The position numbers were made by a program, and so were the translations under genes. Below are positions 26,033-36,757 of a DNA stretch of 48,044 nucleotides, piece by piece; positions within the stretch are counted from its first letter, which is position 1, and each line of letters opens with the position of its first letter. The notes under the pieces were generated by a model that made no database searches, was not told the DNA's origin, and worked only from the letters and a program-made list of their open reading frames with translations. Source of the stretch: Myxococcaceae bacterium (GTDB lineage Bacteria > Myxococcota_A > Polyangia > Polyangiales > Ga0077539); the NCBI GenBank assembly GCA_004297725.1, contig SCUS01000021.1:1-48044 (forward strand), written 5' to 3'.

Positions 26033-27571
26033 ATGTCCAGGCGAGCAGCGATCGTGGCCCTGGTTCTGGCGGGTTGTGGGGCGCGTACGGGCCTCCGCGA
26101 TGAGCGCATCGACGCCGCCTCCGATGTCGTCGACGCGAGCGACATCGTGGACGCCCCCGACGTCTTCGACGCCCCCGACGTCTTCGACGCCCCCGACGTC
26201 TTCGACGCCCCCGACGTCTTCGACGCCCCCGACGTCTTCGACGCCCCCGATGTCCCCGATGTCCCCGATGTCCCCGACGCCCCCGACGTCCCCGACGTCC
26301 CCGACGTCCCCGATGTCCCTGATGTCCCCGATGTCCCCGATGCGTGCATGCCGGTGCGGGACTTCTGCGGTCGCTTCGAGTTCTGCGCCAACGGGCTCGA
26401 CGACGACTGCAACGGCCGCTCGGACGACGGCTGCCCCTGCGTTCCCGGCGCGGTGCAGCCCTGCTTCGACGGACCTCCCGGCCGCCGTGACGTAGGCGCC
26501 TGCCGCGACGGCACCCAGCGCTGCCTCGCCATCGGCCGATGGACCGAGTGCGAAGGCGGCATCTCCCCGCAGCCCGACATCTGCAACGGCCAGGACAACA
26601 CCTGCACCGGCTGCCCCACCGACCTCGGCTGCCCCATCCTGTGCCCCGGACCGGGCGATCCTCGCGTCCCCGATGGCCACCCCTTCGGGGAGTACCCCTT
26701 GCGCGGCGCCCTGTTCTTCGGCGGCCGCGCCACCTCGTGGCGATGGACCATCCAGGGAGGTCCCTGCGATCAGCTCGTGGCGACGAGCAGCTTCACGCTC
26801 AGCACCCCCAACCAGCGCGACGCGGTCTTCCGCCCTTCGCTCTCCGGCGACTACACGGTCACCCTGACGGTGACGGTCCCCGATGGCAGCACGCTGTCAT
26901 GCACCTTCGTGGTCCACATCGCGGGCCCCGGCCTTCGCGTCGAGCTCTGCTGGGATCGCAGCAACGACGTCGACGTGGACCTCTACCTCCACCGCCCCGG
27001 CAGCCGCGCCCCGTGGTGGCCCGCCGTGGGCGCCGCGCAGCCCACGCAGGACGCCTGTAGCTGGGCCAATTGCGAGGCGGTGATCCGTGGCGAGACCGGC
27101 GGCGCCCCCACGCCTCGCGCCAACTGGGGCTATCTGCCGTCGCCGCTCAGCGAGTGCCAGGACGGCCCTCACGGCGCCGAGTGGCGGGCGCTGGGCTTCT
27201 GCGCCAACCCCCGGCTCGACATCGACAACAACCTCTCCAAGGCCCGCGGAACCCCCGAGAACATCAACATCGACCGCCCCCGCGACGGCGAGACCTTCCG
27301 GGTGATGGCCCACAACTTCACCGGGACCCTCACCCACCCGGTGGTGAACATCTACTGCGACGGCAGGCTCTACGGCACCTACGGCGCCGCGCCCGACCTG
27401 GTGACCGGCTTCGCGGCGACCGGCGGCTTCGCTCGCGGCGCGATGTGGCGCGCGGTGGACGTCACGACGCGAGTCAACGCCGCGGGCGAGACCCGCTGCG
27501 AGCTCAACGAGGTGCACCCGCCGGGCGCCACCTCGGGCTACGACGTCACCATCGACAACGTGAGGTACTGA
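26033..27571 (+). CDS. Asp-repeat lipoprotein with MopE-type motif and PKD-like domain
   Basis: A 512-residue lipoprotein. The signal AIVALVLAGC ends at lipobox Cys. Residues 40 to about 102 are low-complexity: five exact DAPDVF units, then DVP/DAP units. Next is FCANGLDDDCNGRSDDGCPC, a MopE-type putative metal-binding motif, a second Cys cluster (CNGQDNTCTGCPTDLGC), a PKD-like beta domain (about 215-300) and a C-terminal domain beginning VELCWDRSNDVDVDLYLHRP. Likely displayed outside on an acidic stalk that could bind calcium. Target unknown. TAGCGT lies 7 bases before the ATG. Confidence 0.82.
   Translation: MSRRAAIVALVLAGCGARTGLRDERIDAASDVVDASDIVDAPDVFDAPDVFDAPDVFDAPDVFDAPDVFDAPDVPDVPDVPDAPDVPDVPDVPDVPDVPDVPDACMPVRDFCGRFEFCANGLDDDCNGRSDDGCPCVPGAVQPCFDGPPGRRDVGACRDGTQRCLAIGRWTECEGGISPQPDICNGQDNTCTGCPTDLGCPILCPGPGDPRVPDGHPFGEYPLRGALFFGGRATSWRWTIQGGPCDQLVATSSFTLSTPNQRDAVFRPSLSGDYTVTLTVTVPDGSTLSCTFVVHIAGPGLRVELCWDRSNDVDVDLYLHRPGSRAPWWPAVGAAQPTQDACSWANCEAVIRGETGGAPTPRANWGYLPSPLSECQDGPHGAEWRALGFCANPRLDIDNNLSKARGTPENINIDRPRDGETFRVMAHNFTGTLTHPVVNIYCDGRLYGTYGAAPDLVTGFAATGGFARGAMWRAVDVTTRVNAAGETRCELNEVHPPGATSGYDVTIDNVRY
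26150..26340 (+). repeat. 18-bp and 9-bp in-frame tandem repeats
   Basis: Five perfect copies of GACGCCCCCGACGTCTTC (26150-26239) are followed by about eleven 9-bp units of the GATGTCCCC/GACGCCCCC type. All units are multiples of three, so slippage would only shorten or lengthen the acidic stalk of the encoded lipoprotein. Confidence 0.95.
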
Positions 27572-27608
27572 GCCCCGACGGGCTGAGGTCTCCCGCGCGC
27601 CCCGCTGG

Positions 27609-27614
27609 TATAAC
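27609..27614 (+). promoter_or_regulatory. -10-like TATAAC, 8 bases before a start codon
   Basis: GGTATAAC followed by 8 bases and the ATG at 27623 repeats the exact arrangement seen before the glycosyltransferase at 9993. No ribosome site fits between, so a leaderless mRNA is likely. Confidence 0.5.
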
Positions 27615-27622
27615 CCCCGCCG

Positions 27623-29590
27623 ATGTCCACCAGCCCAGCTCGGGAAGCCGCCGTCCGCGCCTACCTCTCGGCCCTCGCGGAGTTCGAGTCCGCGCTCACG
27701 GTGCTCGGCCTCGGCGAGCGCGTCCTCTCCGACGGCCTCGCGCCCTTCGCCGACCTCGCGGCGCACCTCGCCACCGAGGCCTCGGCCGCGCCGTCGATCC
27801 CCAGCGCCGACGGCCTCTGGCGCCCCCGCGACCCGGACGCCCTCCAGGGCATCACGGACGTCTACGAGGTCCCCGGCCGCTTCGCCTTCCAGGGCGACGA
27901 CGACGCCAACCTCCGCGCGCTCGCCGGCCGGGTGACCGCCGCCCGCGCCGAGCTCACCCGCCAGCTCACCCGCCTCGAACAGCTCGCCGCAGCGCCCGCC
28001 CGCGTCAGCGCCGCCGCCGAGTCGATGGAGCGCACCGAGCTCGAGAACAGCCGCGCCCAGGAGGCCGAGCTGCTGCGCCAGTTCGAGCCCGAGGCCGCGC
28101 AGCTACGCGACCTCTGCAAGCGCCTGCTCGAGGCCGTCCGCGCCACGCGCCGCCCTGACCTCTCGCGCCTCGACACCGCCGACGCCCTCTACCAGGAGTA
28201 CGTCGCCCGCGTGGGCGGGCTCTACGGCAAGGCGCTCCCGGTGCTGCGAGACGCCATCGCGGCGCTCTCCAAGGTGGCCCGCTGCGAGGTGCCGCCGTCG
28301 TGGCCCGACGCGCTGCCCTTCGCCGCGCACCTCCCCGACGACCTCATCACCTCGCCGGTGCCGGAGAGCCTCGCGGTGCAGCAGCTACGGCAGGCGCTGG
28401 AGTCCCAGGCCCAGCAGGAGGCCGCGCTCCTGCGCGCCCAGGACGAGCTCGGGGTGCAGCTCCGCCGGGTCGACGGCGAGGTCGCGGCGATGGTGCAGCG
28501 CGAGGTCGAGCTGCTCACCGAGGTGGAGACCGCCAAGCTGGTGCTGCGCTGGTGCACCCGTCATGACTCGGTCGACCTCGCGCGCGCGGCGCTGTCGGCG
28601 ATCCAGGCCGAGGGGCAGGCGCACACGCAGGCGATGGCCGCGGTGCAGGCCGAGGGCGAGCGGGTGCTCTCGCAGATCGCGGCCGTCCAGGCGGACGCGA
28701 CGGAGTGGGCGCAGGCGGTACAGGTGAAGGACGCGGCGCTGACGAAGCACCGCGGCGACGAGCCGGCGCTCTTCGGCAAGGACGACTGGCGCAAGAAGCA
28801 CCTGGAGCTCGAAGACGAGGTCAACGACCTGCGCGGGGAGCTACAGCAGCGGCAGCAGCGCATCGTGGAGATGAACGCCGAGGTGGCCCGGCTGCGGGCC
28901 CGCGCGAGCGCCGAGCAGGCGACCATCACCACGCTCACCCAGCAGCTCGAAGAGGGCCGCCGCCGCGAGGCCCAGAGCCTCAAGGAACTCCTCGACGTCG
29001 AGAAGGAGCTCGGCGCGTCGGTTCCGGCGCGTCGCCTTCACACGACCCAGGCGGAGGAGCTCCTGGCGGCCGCGGTGGCCGCCCGCAACGAGCTGCGCGC
29101 CCGCGTCGAGCGGATGACCACCGAGTCGCGCCGGGTGAAGGAGGACGCCGACCGCGCCGCGGTGCAGCTGAAGCAGCTGGCGGCCGAGCGGGCGCGCACC
29201 GAGTCGGGCCTGGCGGTGGCGCTGCGGCAGTCCGGAGCGGCGCACGAGGAGGCGCTGCGCTCTCTGTCGGTGCGGCGTCAGGCGGCCTTCGAGAGCCACG
29301 CGGGCCAGGTGCTGGCGGGCCTCGAGGAGTCGCTGGCGCAGGTCGACCGCAACTTCATCGAGCCCGCGCGAAGGGCGATGCTGGTGCGCGCGGGGGTGAT
29401 GACCGACGCGCCGGTGACGCTGCGGGCGAGGGGGGCCGAGCTGGAGGCCGCGCTGCCCGAGCTGCGGGGGCGCTGGGCCGCGGTGGTCGACCCGGTGGTG
29501 GAGTCTCTGGCGGCGGTGGAGGGGGGCTTCCTGGCGACGATCGGGGGGCGGCTGCGCCCGGCCTGGCGCGACGGATCAGCGCAGCCGTAG
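27623..29590 (+). CDS. Large coiled-coil protein of unknown function
   Basis: Unrecognised. The 655 residues contain no signal peptide and no membrane segment. Long heptad-rich stretches dominate: about 95-185, 250-370 and 385-560, with Glu/Gln/Arg-rich helices such as LELEDEVNDLRGELQQRQQR. The N- and C-terminal about 90 residues look globular. A cytosolic scaffold or filament protein is the best guess. The last 15 bp overlap the convergent VWA gene. Leaderless-type promoter upstream. Confidence 0.75.
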   Translation: MSTSPAREAAVRAYLSALAEFESALTVLGLGERVLSDGLAPFADLAAHLATEASAAPSIPSADGLWRPRDPDALQGITDVYEVPGRFAFQGDDDANLRALAGRVTAARAELTRQLTRLEQLAAAPARVSAAAESMERTELENSRAQEAELLRQFEPEAAQLRDLCKRLLEAVRATRRPDLSRLDTADALYQEYVARVGGLYGKALPVLRDAIAALSKVARCEVPPSWPDALPFAAHLPDDLITSPVPESLAVQQLRQALESQAQQEAALLRAQDELGVQLRRVDGEVAAMVQREVELLTEVETAKLVLRWCTRHDSVDLARAALSAIQAEGQAHTQAMAAVQAEGERVLSQIAAVQADATEWAQAVQVKDAALTKHRGDEPALFGKDDWRKKHLELEDEVNDLRGELQQRQQRIVEMNAEVARLRARASAEQATITTLTQQLEEGRRREAQSLKELLDVEKELGASVPARRLHTTQAEELLAAAVAARNELRARVERMTTESRRVKEDADRAAVQLKQLAAERARTESGLAVALRQSGAAHEEALRSLSVRRQAAFESHAGQVLAGLEESLAQVDRNFIEPARRAMLVRAGVMTDAPVTLRARGAELEAALPELRGRWAAVVDPVVESLAAVEGGFLATIGGRLRPAWRDGSAQP

Positions 29591-31153
29591 CTCGCCGCGT
29601 CCGCGGGCGGCGAGGGCGGCGAGGAAGGTGCGGTCCTGGTCGGGGCCGATGCCGACGACGTCGAGGCGCATCCGGGACGAGACCCCATCGGCGAGGCCGA
29701 GGAGGGCGCGGGCGATGGTCTCGCGGTCCGTGGGTCGGCCGTCGGAGAGGAGCACGATCTGCTCGGGCTGCATGGCGGCGGCGGCCTCCAGGGCGGCGAC
29801 GGGCTCGGTCTCGTCGCGGGGCTGGAGCGCGCCGATCCAGCGGATGGCCTCGGAGAGCCCGTCGCGGTCCATGAGCCTGGGGTTCTGCCAGAGGGTGGTG
29901 ACGTTGGAGCTGAAGGCCACGACGTTGACCGCGACGTCGGCGGGGAGCGAGCCGAGCACCTTCACCAGCTCGGCGCGGGCCACGTCGAGCTTGGTGGGGG
30001 TGAGCCCCGGGGCGATGGAGAGGTCGACCGCGCGGGGGTCGGGCTCTCGCATGGAGTACGAGACGTCCACCACCAGCACGATCGAGCGCCCGCGAATCGG
30101 AACATTGTAGAACGCCGGCTCGGACCGCTCGGCCTCGCGGAGGGCGACCTGCACCGCGGCGGCCATGCGGAGGGCGTCGTCGCTCCCGGCGGGCGCCACG
30201 CGGAGCAGCTCATCGAGCGCGCCCATGGTCTGGGTGGAGAGCACCACGTTGCCGCCGGTGGAGACCGCCACCGAGGGGGCGTCGCCCTCCAGCGCGAGGC
30301 GCGCGTCGCCCATGGCGGTCACCTCGACCCGCAGCGCCCCGTCGGTCGGAACCCACACCGCCAGCCCCTCGGGGTTGGCCCCCTCGGTGCGCACCGCGAG
30401 GTCGCCGCCCTGGATGCGCAGCCGCCAGCGATGCCCCGCCCGATCGGCCACCACGACCACGCCGCCGCCGACGCTCCAGCGGGCTGATCCTTCGCCCTGG
30501 GCACGCACCCGAACGCCCGTCCGCCCTCGCGCCGCGACGACGGTGCGGCCGGTGGTGGTGGTGGTGGTGGTGGTGGTGGTGGTGGTCCTGCGGGGGGTGG
30601 CGCCCGGCACTCCGACGAGCTCGATGGCCCCATCGACGATGACGAGCCCGCCCTCCACCATCGGCGCTCCGTCGAGGGTGATGGACCCTCCCGCGATGAC
30701 GTTGTCGTCCTCGCCGACGGTGGTCATGCGCTCGATGGTCACCGATCCCACGCGCCCCATCTGGATGCTCGTGCTGGCGCCACCCGAGGCCCGGGCCGCG
30801 GTGCCGACGGTGGCGCTGCTGGTGGTCGTGGAGGAAGTGGTGCTGGTGCTGGTGCTGGTGCTGGTGCTGGTGCTGGTGGCGAGCTCGCCGCCCCCCGAGG
30901 TGTTCACGGTCGCCGAGGGCGACGGAGCGTGAACCCCGGCGGTCACCCCCGCCTGTGAATCGATGGACCCACTGGAGGCGAGGGCCGAGGCGATTCCGGC
31001 GACCGCTCCTGCCGCGGCGACCACGCGGCCGTCGACGCCGACCCTCGCCGAGGCGCCCTGAGGGGACACCGAAGCGCGGGCGGAGAAGAGGGTTCCGCAG
31101 CCGGTGAGGGAGGCGATGAGGGCGAGGGAAGCAGCGAGAGAAGGAGTGTTCAT
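29576..31153 (-). CDS. VWA-domain lipoprotein with Thr/Ser repeat tracts
   Basis: A 525-residue lipoprotein. The signal LAASLALIASLTGC gives a lipobox Cys. A low-complexity TS repeat (about residues 93-110), a beta-rich middle with a run of 12 Thr (encoded by 30551-30586), then a C-terminal VWA domain follow. The VWA part begins near SIVLVVDVSYSM, whose DxSxS is the metal-ion-dependent adhesion site, with DETEPVAAL and LLSDGRPTD supplying further MIDAS-type residues. Probably an outer-membrane adhesion or assembly protein. Last gene of a minus-strand run from the RHH gene. Confidence 0.85.
   Translation of the reverse strand: MNTPSLAASLALIASLTGCGTLFSARASVSPQGASARVGVDGRVVAAAGAVAGIASALASSGSIDSQAGVTAGVHAPSPSATVNTSGGGELATSTSTSTSTSTSTTSSTTTSSATVGTAARASGGASTSIQMGRVGSVTIERMTTVGEDDNVIAGGSITLDGAPMVEGGLVIVDGAIELVGVPGATPRRTTTTTTTTTTTTGRTVVAARGRTGVRVRAQGEGSARWSVGGGVVVVADRAGHRWRLRIQGGDLAVRTEGANPEGLAVWVPTDGALRVEVTAMGDARLALEGDAPSVAVSTGGNVVLSTQTMGALDELLRVAPAGSDDALRMAAAVQVALREAERSEPAFYNVPIRGRSIVLVVDVSYSMREPDPRAVDLSIAPGLTPTKLDVARAELVKVLGSLPADVAVNVVAFSSNVTTLWQNPRLMDRDGLSEAIRWIGALQPRDETEPVAALEAAAAMQPEQIVLLSDGRPTDRETIARALLGLADGVSSRMRLDVVGIGPDQDRTFLAALAARGRGELRLR
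30551..30586 (-). repeat. Trinucleotide repeat encoding 12 Thr
   Basis: Twelve perfect GGT units on the plus strand encode Thr on the minus strand. A second, 6-bp repeat (GGTGCT, six copies at 30839-30874) encodes the Ser-Thr tract of the same protein. Both are in-frame and slippage-prone. Confidence 0.95.
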
Positions 31154-31207
31154 GGAGGGGACCTCGCGATGGCCTTGAGCAGCCACCGTGCCAGTCGCCC
31201 ACGACGC

Positions 31208-32341
31208 TCAGACCGCCGCTCCGCCGCCTCCGGATGGCTCGCTCGGAGGTGGCGGCGGCGCCGTCCCGGTGCTCGGAGCTGCGGGCACGTTGCCGATGCG
31301 ATCGAGGCGCTCTCGCAGCGCGGCCGCGGCGGCGGGCGTGATGCCCGGCAGGCTCAGCGCGCGTCGGTAGCCATCGACCACCGCGGCGGGCGGCAGCCGA
31401 TCGATCTGCTGGAGCACCATGATTCCCGGGTGATCCTCTCGGGCGACCGCCCCCAGCACCCGATCGAAGACGGGCTGGAAGGTGGGGTAGGGAGCGCGTC
31501 GCATGGCCTCCCAGGTCTGGGCGAACTCGCGGGTGTACTCCGGGTGGGTGAGCAGCATCGCGACCTGCGCGTGGCAGGCGAAGGGCAGCGGCGCCGCGCT
31601 GTGTCCGAGCAGGTCGACGCAGTACGCGCGCAGCCCTCGCCGCACGACCACGGGGTCGAGGTCGACCGGGGCGTCGGGCGAGCCGAAGGCCTCCGCGGCG
31701 GCGCGAGCGACGGCCTCGGGCGTCTCGCGGATGAAGCGCTGGAAGGCCTCCGCGCGATCGGGTTGATCGGCGGTGGGCGCGAGGAGCGAGAGCGCGGCGA
31801 TGTGCCCGACGGTGCAGTCGCGGCAGGCGTCGGAGGAGCACGCCCCCGGGCCGAGGTCCGGCGCGCAGGTCTTGAGGCGCTCGAGCAGCGCGCTCCTCGG
31901 GCCCTCGCAGGAGCGGTCGACGGCGAGGTTCATCTGGGTGCGCTGCGCGACCGGCGTCTGGCCCGAGCGGAGCGCCCTCGCGAAGACCTCCACGCAGGTC
32001 GGCGAGTACATGGAGCAGGTGGCGCCGCGGACGGTCCCTGCGGTGCAGTGCTCGTAGGCGAAGGGACCCTCCGGGCGGGACTTCTCGATGAAGCGGTCGC
32101 GCGCATCGGCCGAGGCGCGCATGAAGTTCAGGCGAAACTCCGCGCGGGGCCTGGGCTCTCGCCGGGCGCGCCAGGTCTCGTCGAGCTGCGAGGCGCAGGC
32201 GAGGCAGCCCGGGGTGGTGCACCGCGGGAGGGAGCTGGAGAAGTCCACCGACGACTCGCGACAGGGCGCCCACGGGTCGGCGGGCTTGCACGAGGCGGCG
32301 AGCCCCAGGCACAGGAGCCACTGGGCGAACGATGGGCGCAT
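31208..32341 (-). CDS. Hypothetical Cys-containing lipoprotein
   Basis: Unrecognised 377-residue protein. The N-terminus MRPSFAQWLLCLGLAASC is a lipoprotein signal with LAASC as lipobox. The mature part is helical with scattered Cys (CTTPGCLAC, CEGPRSALLERLKTC, CSSDACRDC) that probably form disulfides in the periplasm, and a Pro-rich C-terminus (APSTGTAPPPPPSEPSGGGG). It sits between lepB (37 bp) and the VWA gene (54 bp) on the same strand, so likely one transcript. No enzymatic motif seen. Confidence 0.7.
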   Translation of the reverse strand: MRPSFAQWLLCLGLAASCKPADPWAPCRESSVDFSSSLPRCTTPGCLACASQLDETWRARREPRPRAEFRLNFMRASADARDRFIEKSRPEGPFAYEHCTAGTVRGATCSMYSPTCVEVFARALRSGQTPVAQRTQMNLAVDRSCEGPRSALLERLKTCAPDLGPGACSSDACRDCTVGHIAALSLLAPTADQPDRAEAFQRFIRETPEAVARAAAEAFGSPDAPVDLDPVVVRRGLRAYCVDLLGHSAAPLPFACHAQVAMLLTHPEYTREFAQTWEAMRRAPYPTFQPVFDRVLGAVAREDHPGIMVLQQIDRLPPAAVVDGYRRALSLPGITPAAAAALRERLDRIGNVPAAPSTGTAPPPPPSEPSGGGGAAV

Positions 32342-32378
32342 GGGAAGGCCTCCTCCCGATGGGTCGAGGGACGATGGA

Positions 32379-33578
32379 TCAGTTGCCGCGGCGCTGGCAG
32401 GCGCGCATTCCGCTGGTGAGCTCCGGGGGCACCGTGGGCTCGCCGAGGATGCTCTGACCGAAGCGCTCCCACCGCAAGCCGAAGCCCGCGCCCGGGAGGT
32501 TGGACCACCAGATGTGCATCGCCCGGCCCTTGATGTTGCGCATCGGGACGAAGCCCCAGTAGCGGGAGTCGTAGCTGTTGTCGCGGTTGTCGCCCATCAC
32601 GAAGACCTGCCCCGGGGGCACGGTGCAGGGCGCTCGCACGCAGAACTCCGCCATGTTGGACTCGCGCTCGGCCGGGTCGCGAGAGAGCAGCGTGAGGTAG
32701 CTGTACTGCCCGTGGGTCTCGCGGAAGAGCCTCCGCGGCGGAACCTCCCCGTGCGTCACCCCTTCGCCGTCGTCGCCGCGCCACGGCCCCACCTCGCAGC
32801 GGGAGAGCGGCTGACCGTTGACCTCGACGGAGCCGTCTTCGCGCACCCAGATGCGATCGCCGGGGAGGCCCATCACCCGCTTGATGAAGTCCTTGGCCGG
32901 GTCCTGCGGGTAGACGAAGACCACCACCTCGCCGCGCGCCACGGTGGCCCCCTGGAAGAGCCTCCGCTGCGAGTAGGGGACGAGCGGGCCGTAGATGAAC
33001 TTGTTGACGAAGATGTTGTCCCCGACGTTGAGCGTCGGATACATCGACGGCGACGGGATCTTGAACGCCTCCACCACGAAGGCGCGCACCCCGAGGGCGA
33101 CGAGCACGGCCACGCCGATGGCCTCGACGTACTCCCGGGTGGTGCCCTTGCGCACGCTGGAGAGGTGCTGCTCCATGGCGACGTCGAGGGCGCGCACGGC
33201 CTTGGCGGCGGCCGGAGCGTCCCTGGCGGCGAGGGCGTCGTCGATGGCGGCGCTGGCGCCCGTGAGCGCGGCCTTGGCGGGCCCTTGCACCTTGGCCTTC
33301 TTCGAGAGTCGCTCGAGCTCCTTCTGGAGTTCGCGGGCCTCGGAGGTGATGGTTCGGAGGTCCATCACCCCGAGGCCTCGGGCGCCCATGACCCGGTCGC
33401 GGATGCCGAGCACCACCACCTCGAGCACCGCGAAGGCCAGGAGGTACTGCCACGGCGCCGCGTCGTCGATCACGTGGAGGAGCGCGAGGGACTGCACCAG
33501 CGCGACGGCCAGCGCGGCGGGGATCACGAAATACCAGGCCGCGTACCAGACCCGATCCTGCACTGTGGGGGAGCTCAT
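32379..33578 (-). CDS. lepB: Signal peptidase I with extra cytoplasmic helical insert
   Basis: Cleaves Sec/Tat signal peptides at the outer face of the inner membrane. Catalytic Ser178 lies in IPSPSMYPTL and Lys233 in FIKRVMGLPGD, and the later box is VMGDNRDNSYDSRYWGF. The 399 residues exceed common lengths because two hydrophobic helices (about 11-60) and a charged helical stretch (about 75-145) precede the usual membrane anchor (about 151-170). The ATG at 33578 has AGG about 6 bases upstream; a GTG lies two codons earlier. It follows lepA by 34 bp, the usual lepA-lepB order. Confidence 0.93.
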   Translation of the reverse strand: MSSPTVQDRVWYAAWYFVIPAALAVALVQSLALLHVIDDAAPWQYLLAFAVLEVVVLGIRDRVMGARGLGVMDLRTITSEARELQKELERLSKKAKVQGPAKAALTGASAAIDDALAARDAPAAAKAVRALDVAMEQHLSSVRKGTTREYVEAIGVAVLVALGVRAFVVEAFKIPSPSMYPTLNVGDNIFVNKFIYGPLVPYSQRRLFQGATVARGEVVVFVYPQDPAKDFIKRVMGLPGDRIWVREDGSVEVNGQPLSRCEVGPWRGDDGEGVTHGEVPPRRLFRETHGQYSYLTLLSRDPAERESNMAEFCVRAPCTVPPGQVFVMGDNRDNSYDSRYWGFVPMRNIKGRAMHIWWSNLPGAGFGLRWERFGQSILGEPTVPPELTSGMRACQRRGN

Positions 33579-33612
33579 CGACACCTCGCGCGGGGAATGA
33601 CCGGGCGGCCTA

Positions 33613-35415
<1,803 letters not shown>

Positions 35416-35470
35416 ATTCAGCCGACCGGCGTCCTAGCAGATTTCCGCGGAGGGTGAGTGACCGACTGAA

Positions 35471-35671
35471 TCAGGTCGGGCGACGAGACGGCCCGTTGTC
35501 GACGAGCGGGAGCTGGCCGGGGAGCTTCTCGCGATGCTTCTGCAACACCATGTCGATGCCCTCGCGGATGAACTCCGCCATGGGCACCTTGGTGCGCTCG
35601 TTGAGGAGCTTCAGCAGCTCGAGCTGCTCGGGCTCGATGTAGATCGTCGTCGAGACCTTCTTGCGCGGCAT
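35471..35671 (-). CDS. Ribbon-helix-helix DNA-binding protein
   Basis: A 66-residue RHH (Arc/CopG-type) regulator. RKKVSTTIYIEPEQLELLKLLNERTKVPMAEFIREGIDMVL shows the beta strand followed by two helices. The ATG at 35671 is chosen because the fold begins directly after it. The frame stays open to an ATG at 35776 and a GTG at 35785, which would add up to 38 unconserved-looking residues and would lie close to the promoter at 35812-35841. It precedes lepA by 55 bp; no toxin partner is seen, so it may be an orphan regulator. Confidence 0.8.
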   Translation of the reverse strand: MPRKKVSTTIYIEPEQLELLKLLNERTKVPMAEFIREGIDMVLQKHREKLPGQLPLVDNGPSRRPT

Positions 35672-36037
35672 GGCCCTTCGTCCCGCAGCGATCGGTTGCT
35701 GTGGTGAACCGTCATCCTTGTTGAGGGTGAGGTTTGCGATCGCGGCGCTTCCGAGCTTTTCGTCCACGATGAACATCTCCACCACCCAGGGAACGGGTTA
35801 CCAATGCCTGTACCCTACGATGCGGGTAGGTGCACCGTCAACGCGATCTTCCATCGTCGCAAGTCAGGTGCAGTATTTTCCAGGCTTTGCCCCTGTAAGA
35901 GGTCTCTGGCAGGAGAGTCTTGCAAGACTTCGAGGGGAATGGCAGGCGCGCTTGCCCTGGGTGCACGGGGGTCTTTACAGTAAGGCGTCCGCGATGAGCG
36001 CGGCCGATGGGGTCTGCGACGTGGACGGAGCGAGTGC
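35672..36037. other. Intergenic region between divergent genes with two palindromes
   Basis: About 366 bp with no credible gene. It holds a minus-strand promoter candidate (35812-35841), a perfect 14-bp palindrome AGTCTTGCAAGACT (35916-35929) and a near-perfect palindrome GGCAGGCGCGCTTGCC (about 35941-35956). The palindromes lie 80-120 bp before the lipoprotein start at 36038 and could be operator sites. Confidence 0.5.
35812..35841 (-). promoter_or_regulatory. Sigma-70-like promoter for the RHH-lepA-lepB run
   Basis: On the minus strand TTGACG (35841-35836) and TAGGGT (35817-35812) are separated by 18 bases. The -35 box matches the consensus at five of six positions; the -10 is weak. The predicted start site near 35805 would serve the RHH gene and the lepA-lepB genes behind it. 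Confidence 0.4.
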
Positions 36038-36757
36038 ATGACGGAGCGGGTACGGGTGGCGGCGGCGGCAGTCGCGGTGGTGTTGCTTGGTTGTTCGGGC
36101 GACGCGACGTCCGGGGCGGGGCGCCGTTCTAACGAGAGCGCGGCGGCGCAGCGGGAGCCTCGCAGCGCGCCGATGCCCCACGAGGACTGCGTGACGGGCA
36201 CCAACATCTCGTCCCTGGACGTGAACGGTGACGGTCAGGTGGATATCCGCACGGAGATGTCCGGCGGACAGCCCCGGTGCCGGGAGACCGACGCGAACTT
36301 CGACGGCCGGGTGGACATCTACCGATGGTTCGACCCGGGGAGCGGCCAGGTGACGAGGGTCGAGGAGGACTACGACTTCGACGGCCGGGTCGACGTGGTG
36401 GCGACCTTCGCGGCGGGCGTCCTGACGAGCGACGTCATGGACACCAACTTCGACGGGCTCACGGACACGTGGCGCAACTATCGGGGAGGGCGGGTGGTGG
36501 AGCTTCGCCGCGACGCCGACGGCGACGGCCGCGTCGACACCTGGGAGCGCTTCGACGACACGGGCCGGGTGACCTACTCGGCCACGGACGCCAACCGCGA
36601 CGGCACCCCGGACGAGGACGACGCCGGAACTCCAGCGCCGTCGGCGGATGGCGGCTCGACGGTGGTGAGTGCGATCCCGACGACCCCGACGCCGCAGCCG
36701 ACCTCGGCGGTCGACGGCGGGGCAGCGGGCGGCGCTCAGAAGGGCGGCAGGCGATGA
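36038..36757 (+). CDS. Lipoprotein with calcium-loop (DxDxDG) repeats, first of pair
   Basis: A 239-residue lipoprotein. The signal VAAAAVAVVLLGC gives the lipobox Cys19. At least six calcium-loop-like repeats follow: DVNGDGQVDI, DANFDGRVDI, DYDFDGRVDV, DTNFDGLTDT, DADGDGRVDT and DANRDGTPDED, each spaced about 20-25 residues and resembling EF-hand or thrombospondin type-3 loops. The end is Pro/Thr-rich. Its TGA overlaps the ATG of the related next gene. Likely a surface calcium-binding protein; role unknown. Confidence 0.8.
   Translation: MTERVRVAAAAVAVVLLGCSGDATSGAGRRSNESAAAQREPRSAPMPHEDCVTGTNISSLDVNGDGQVDIRTEMSGGQPRCRETDANFDGRVDIYRWFDPGSGQVTRVEEDYDFDGRVDVVATFAAGVLTSDVMDTNFDGLTDTWRNYRGGRVVELRRDADGDGRVDTWERFDDTGRVTYSATDANRDGTPDEDDAGTPAPSADGGSTVVSAIPTTPTPQPTSAVDGGAAGGAQKGGRR

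Noticed and set aside
30210..32321. 703-codon minus-strand ORF
   Set aside because: Same strand but another frame over the VWA and Cys lipoprotein genes; Arg/Pro-rich, no signal or domain.
35672..35785. N-terminal extension of the RHH protein
   Set aside because: The fold begins after the ATG at 35671 and the extension has no conserved feature, though an ATG at 35776 cannot be excluded.
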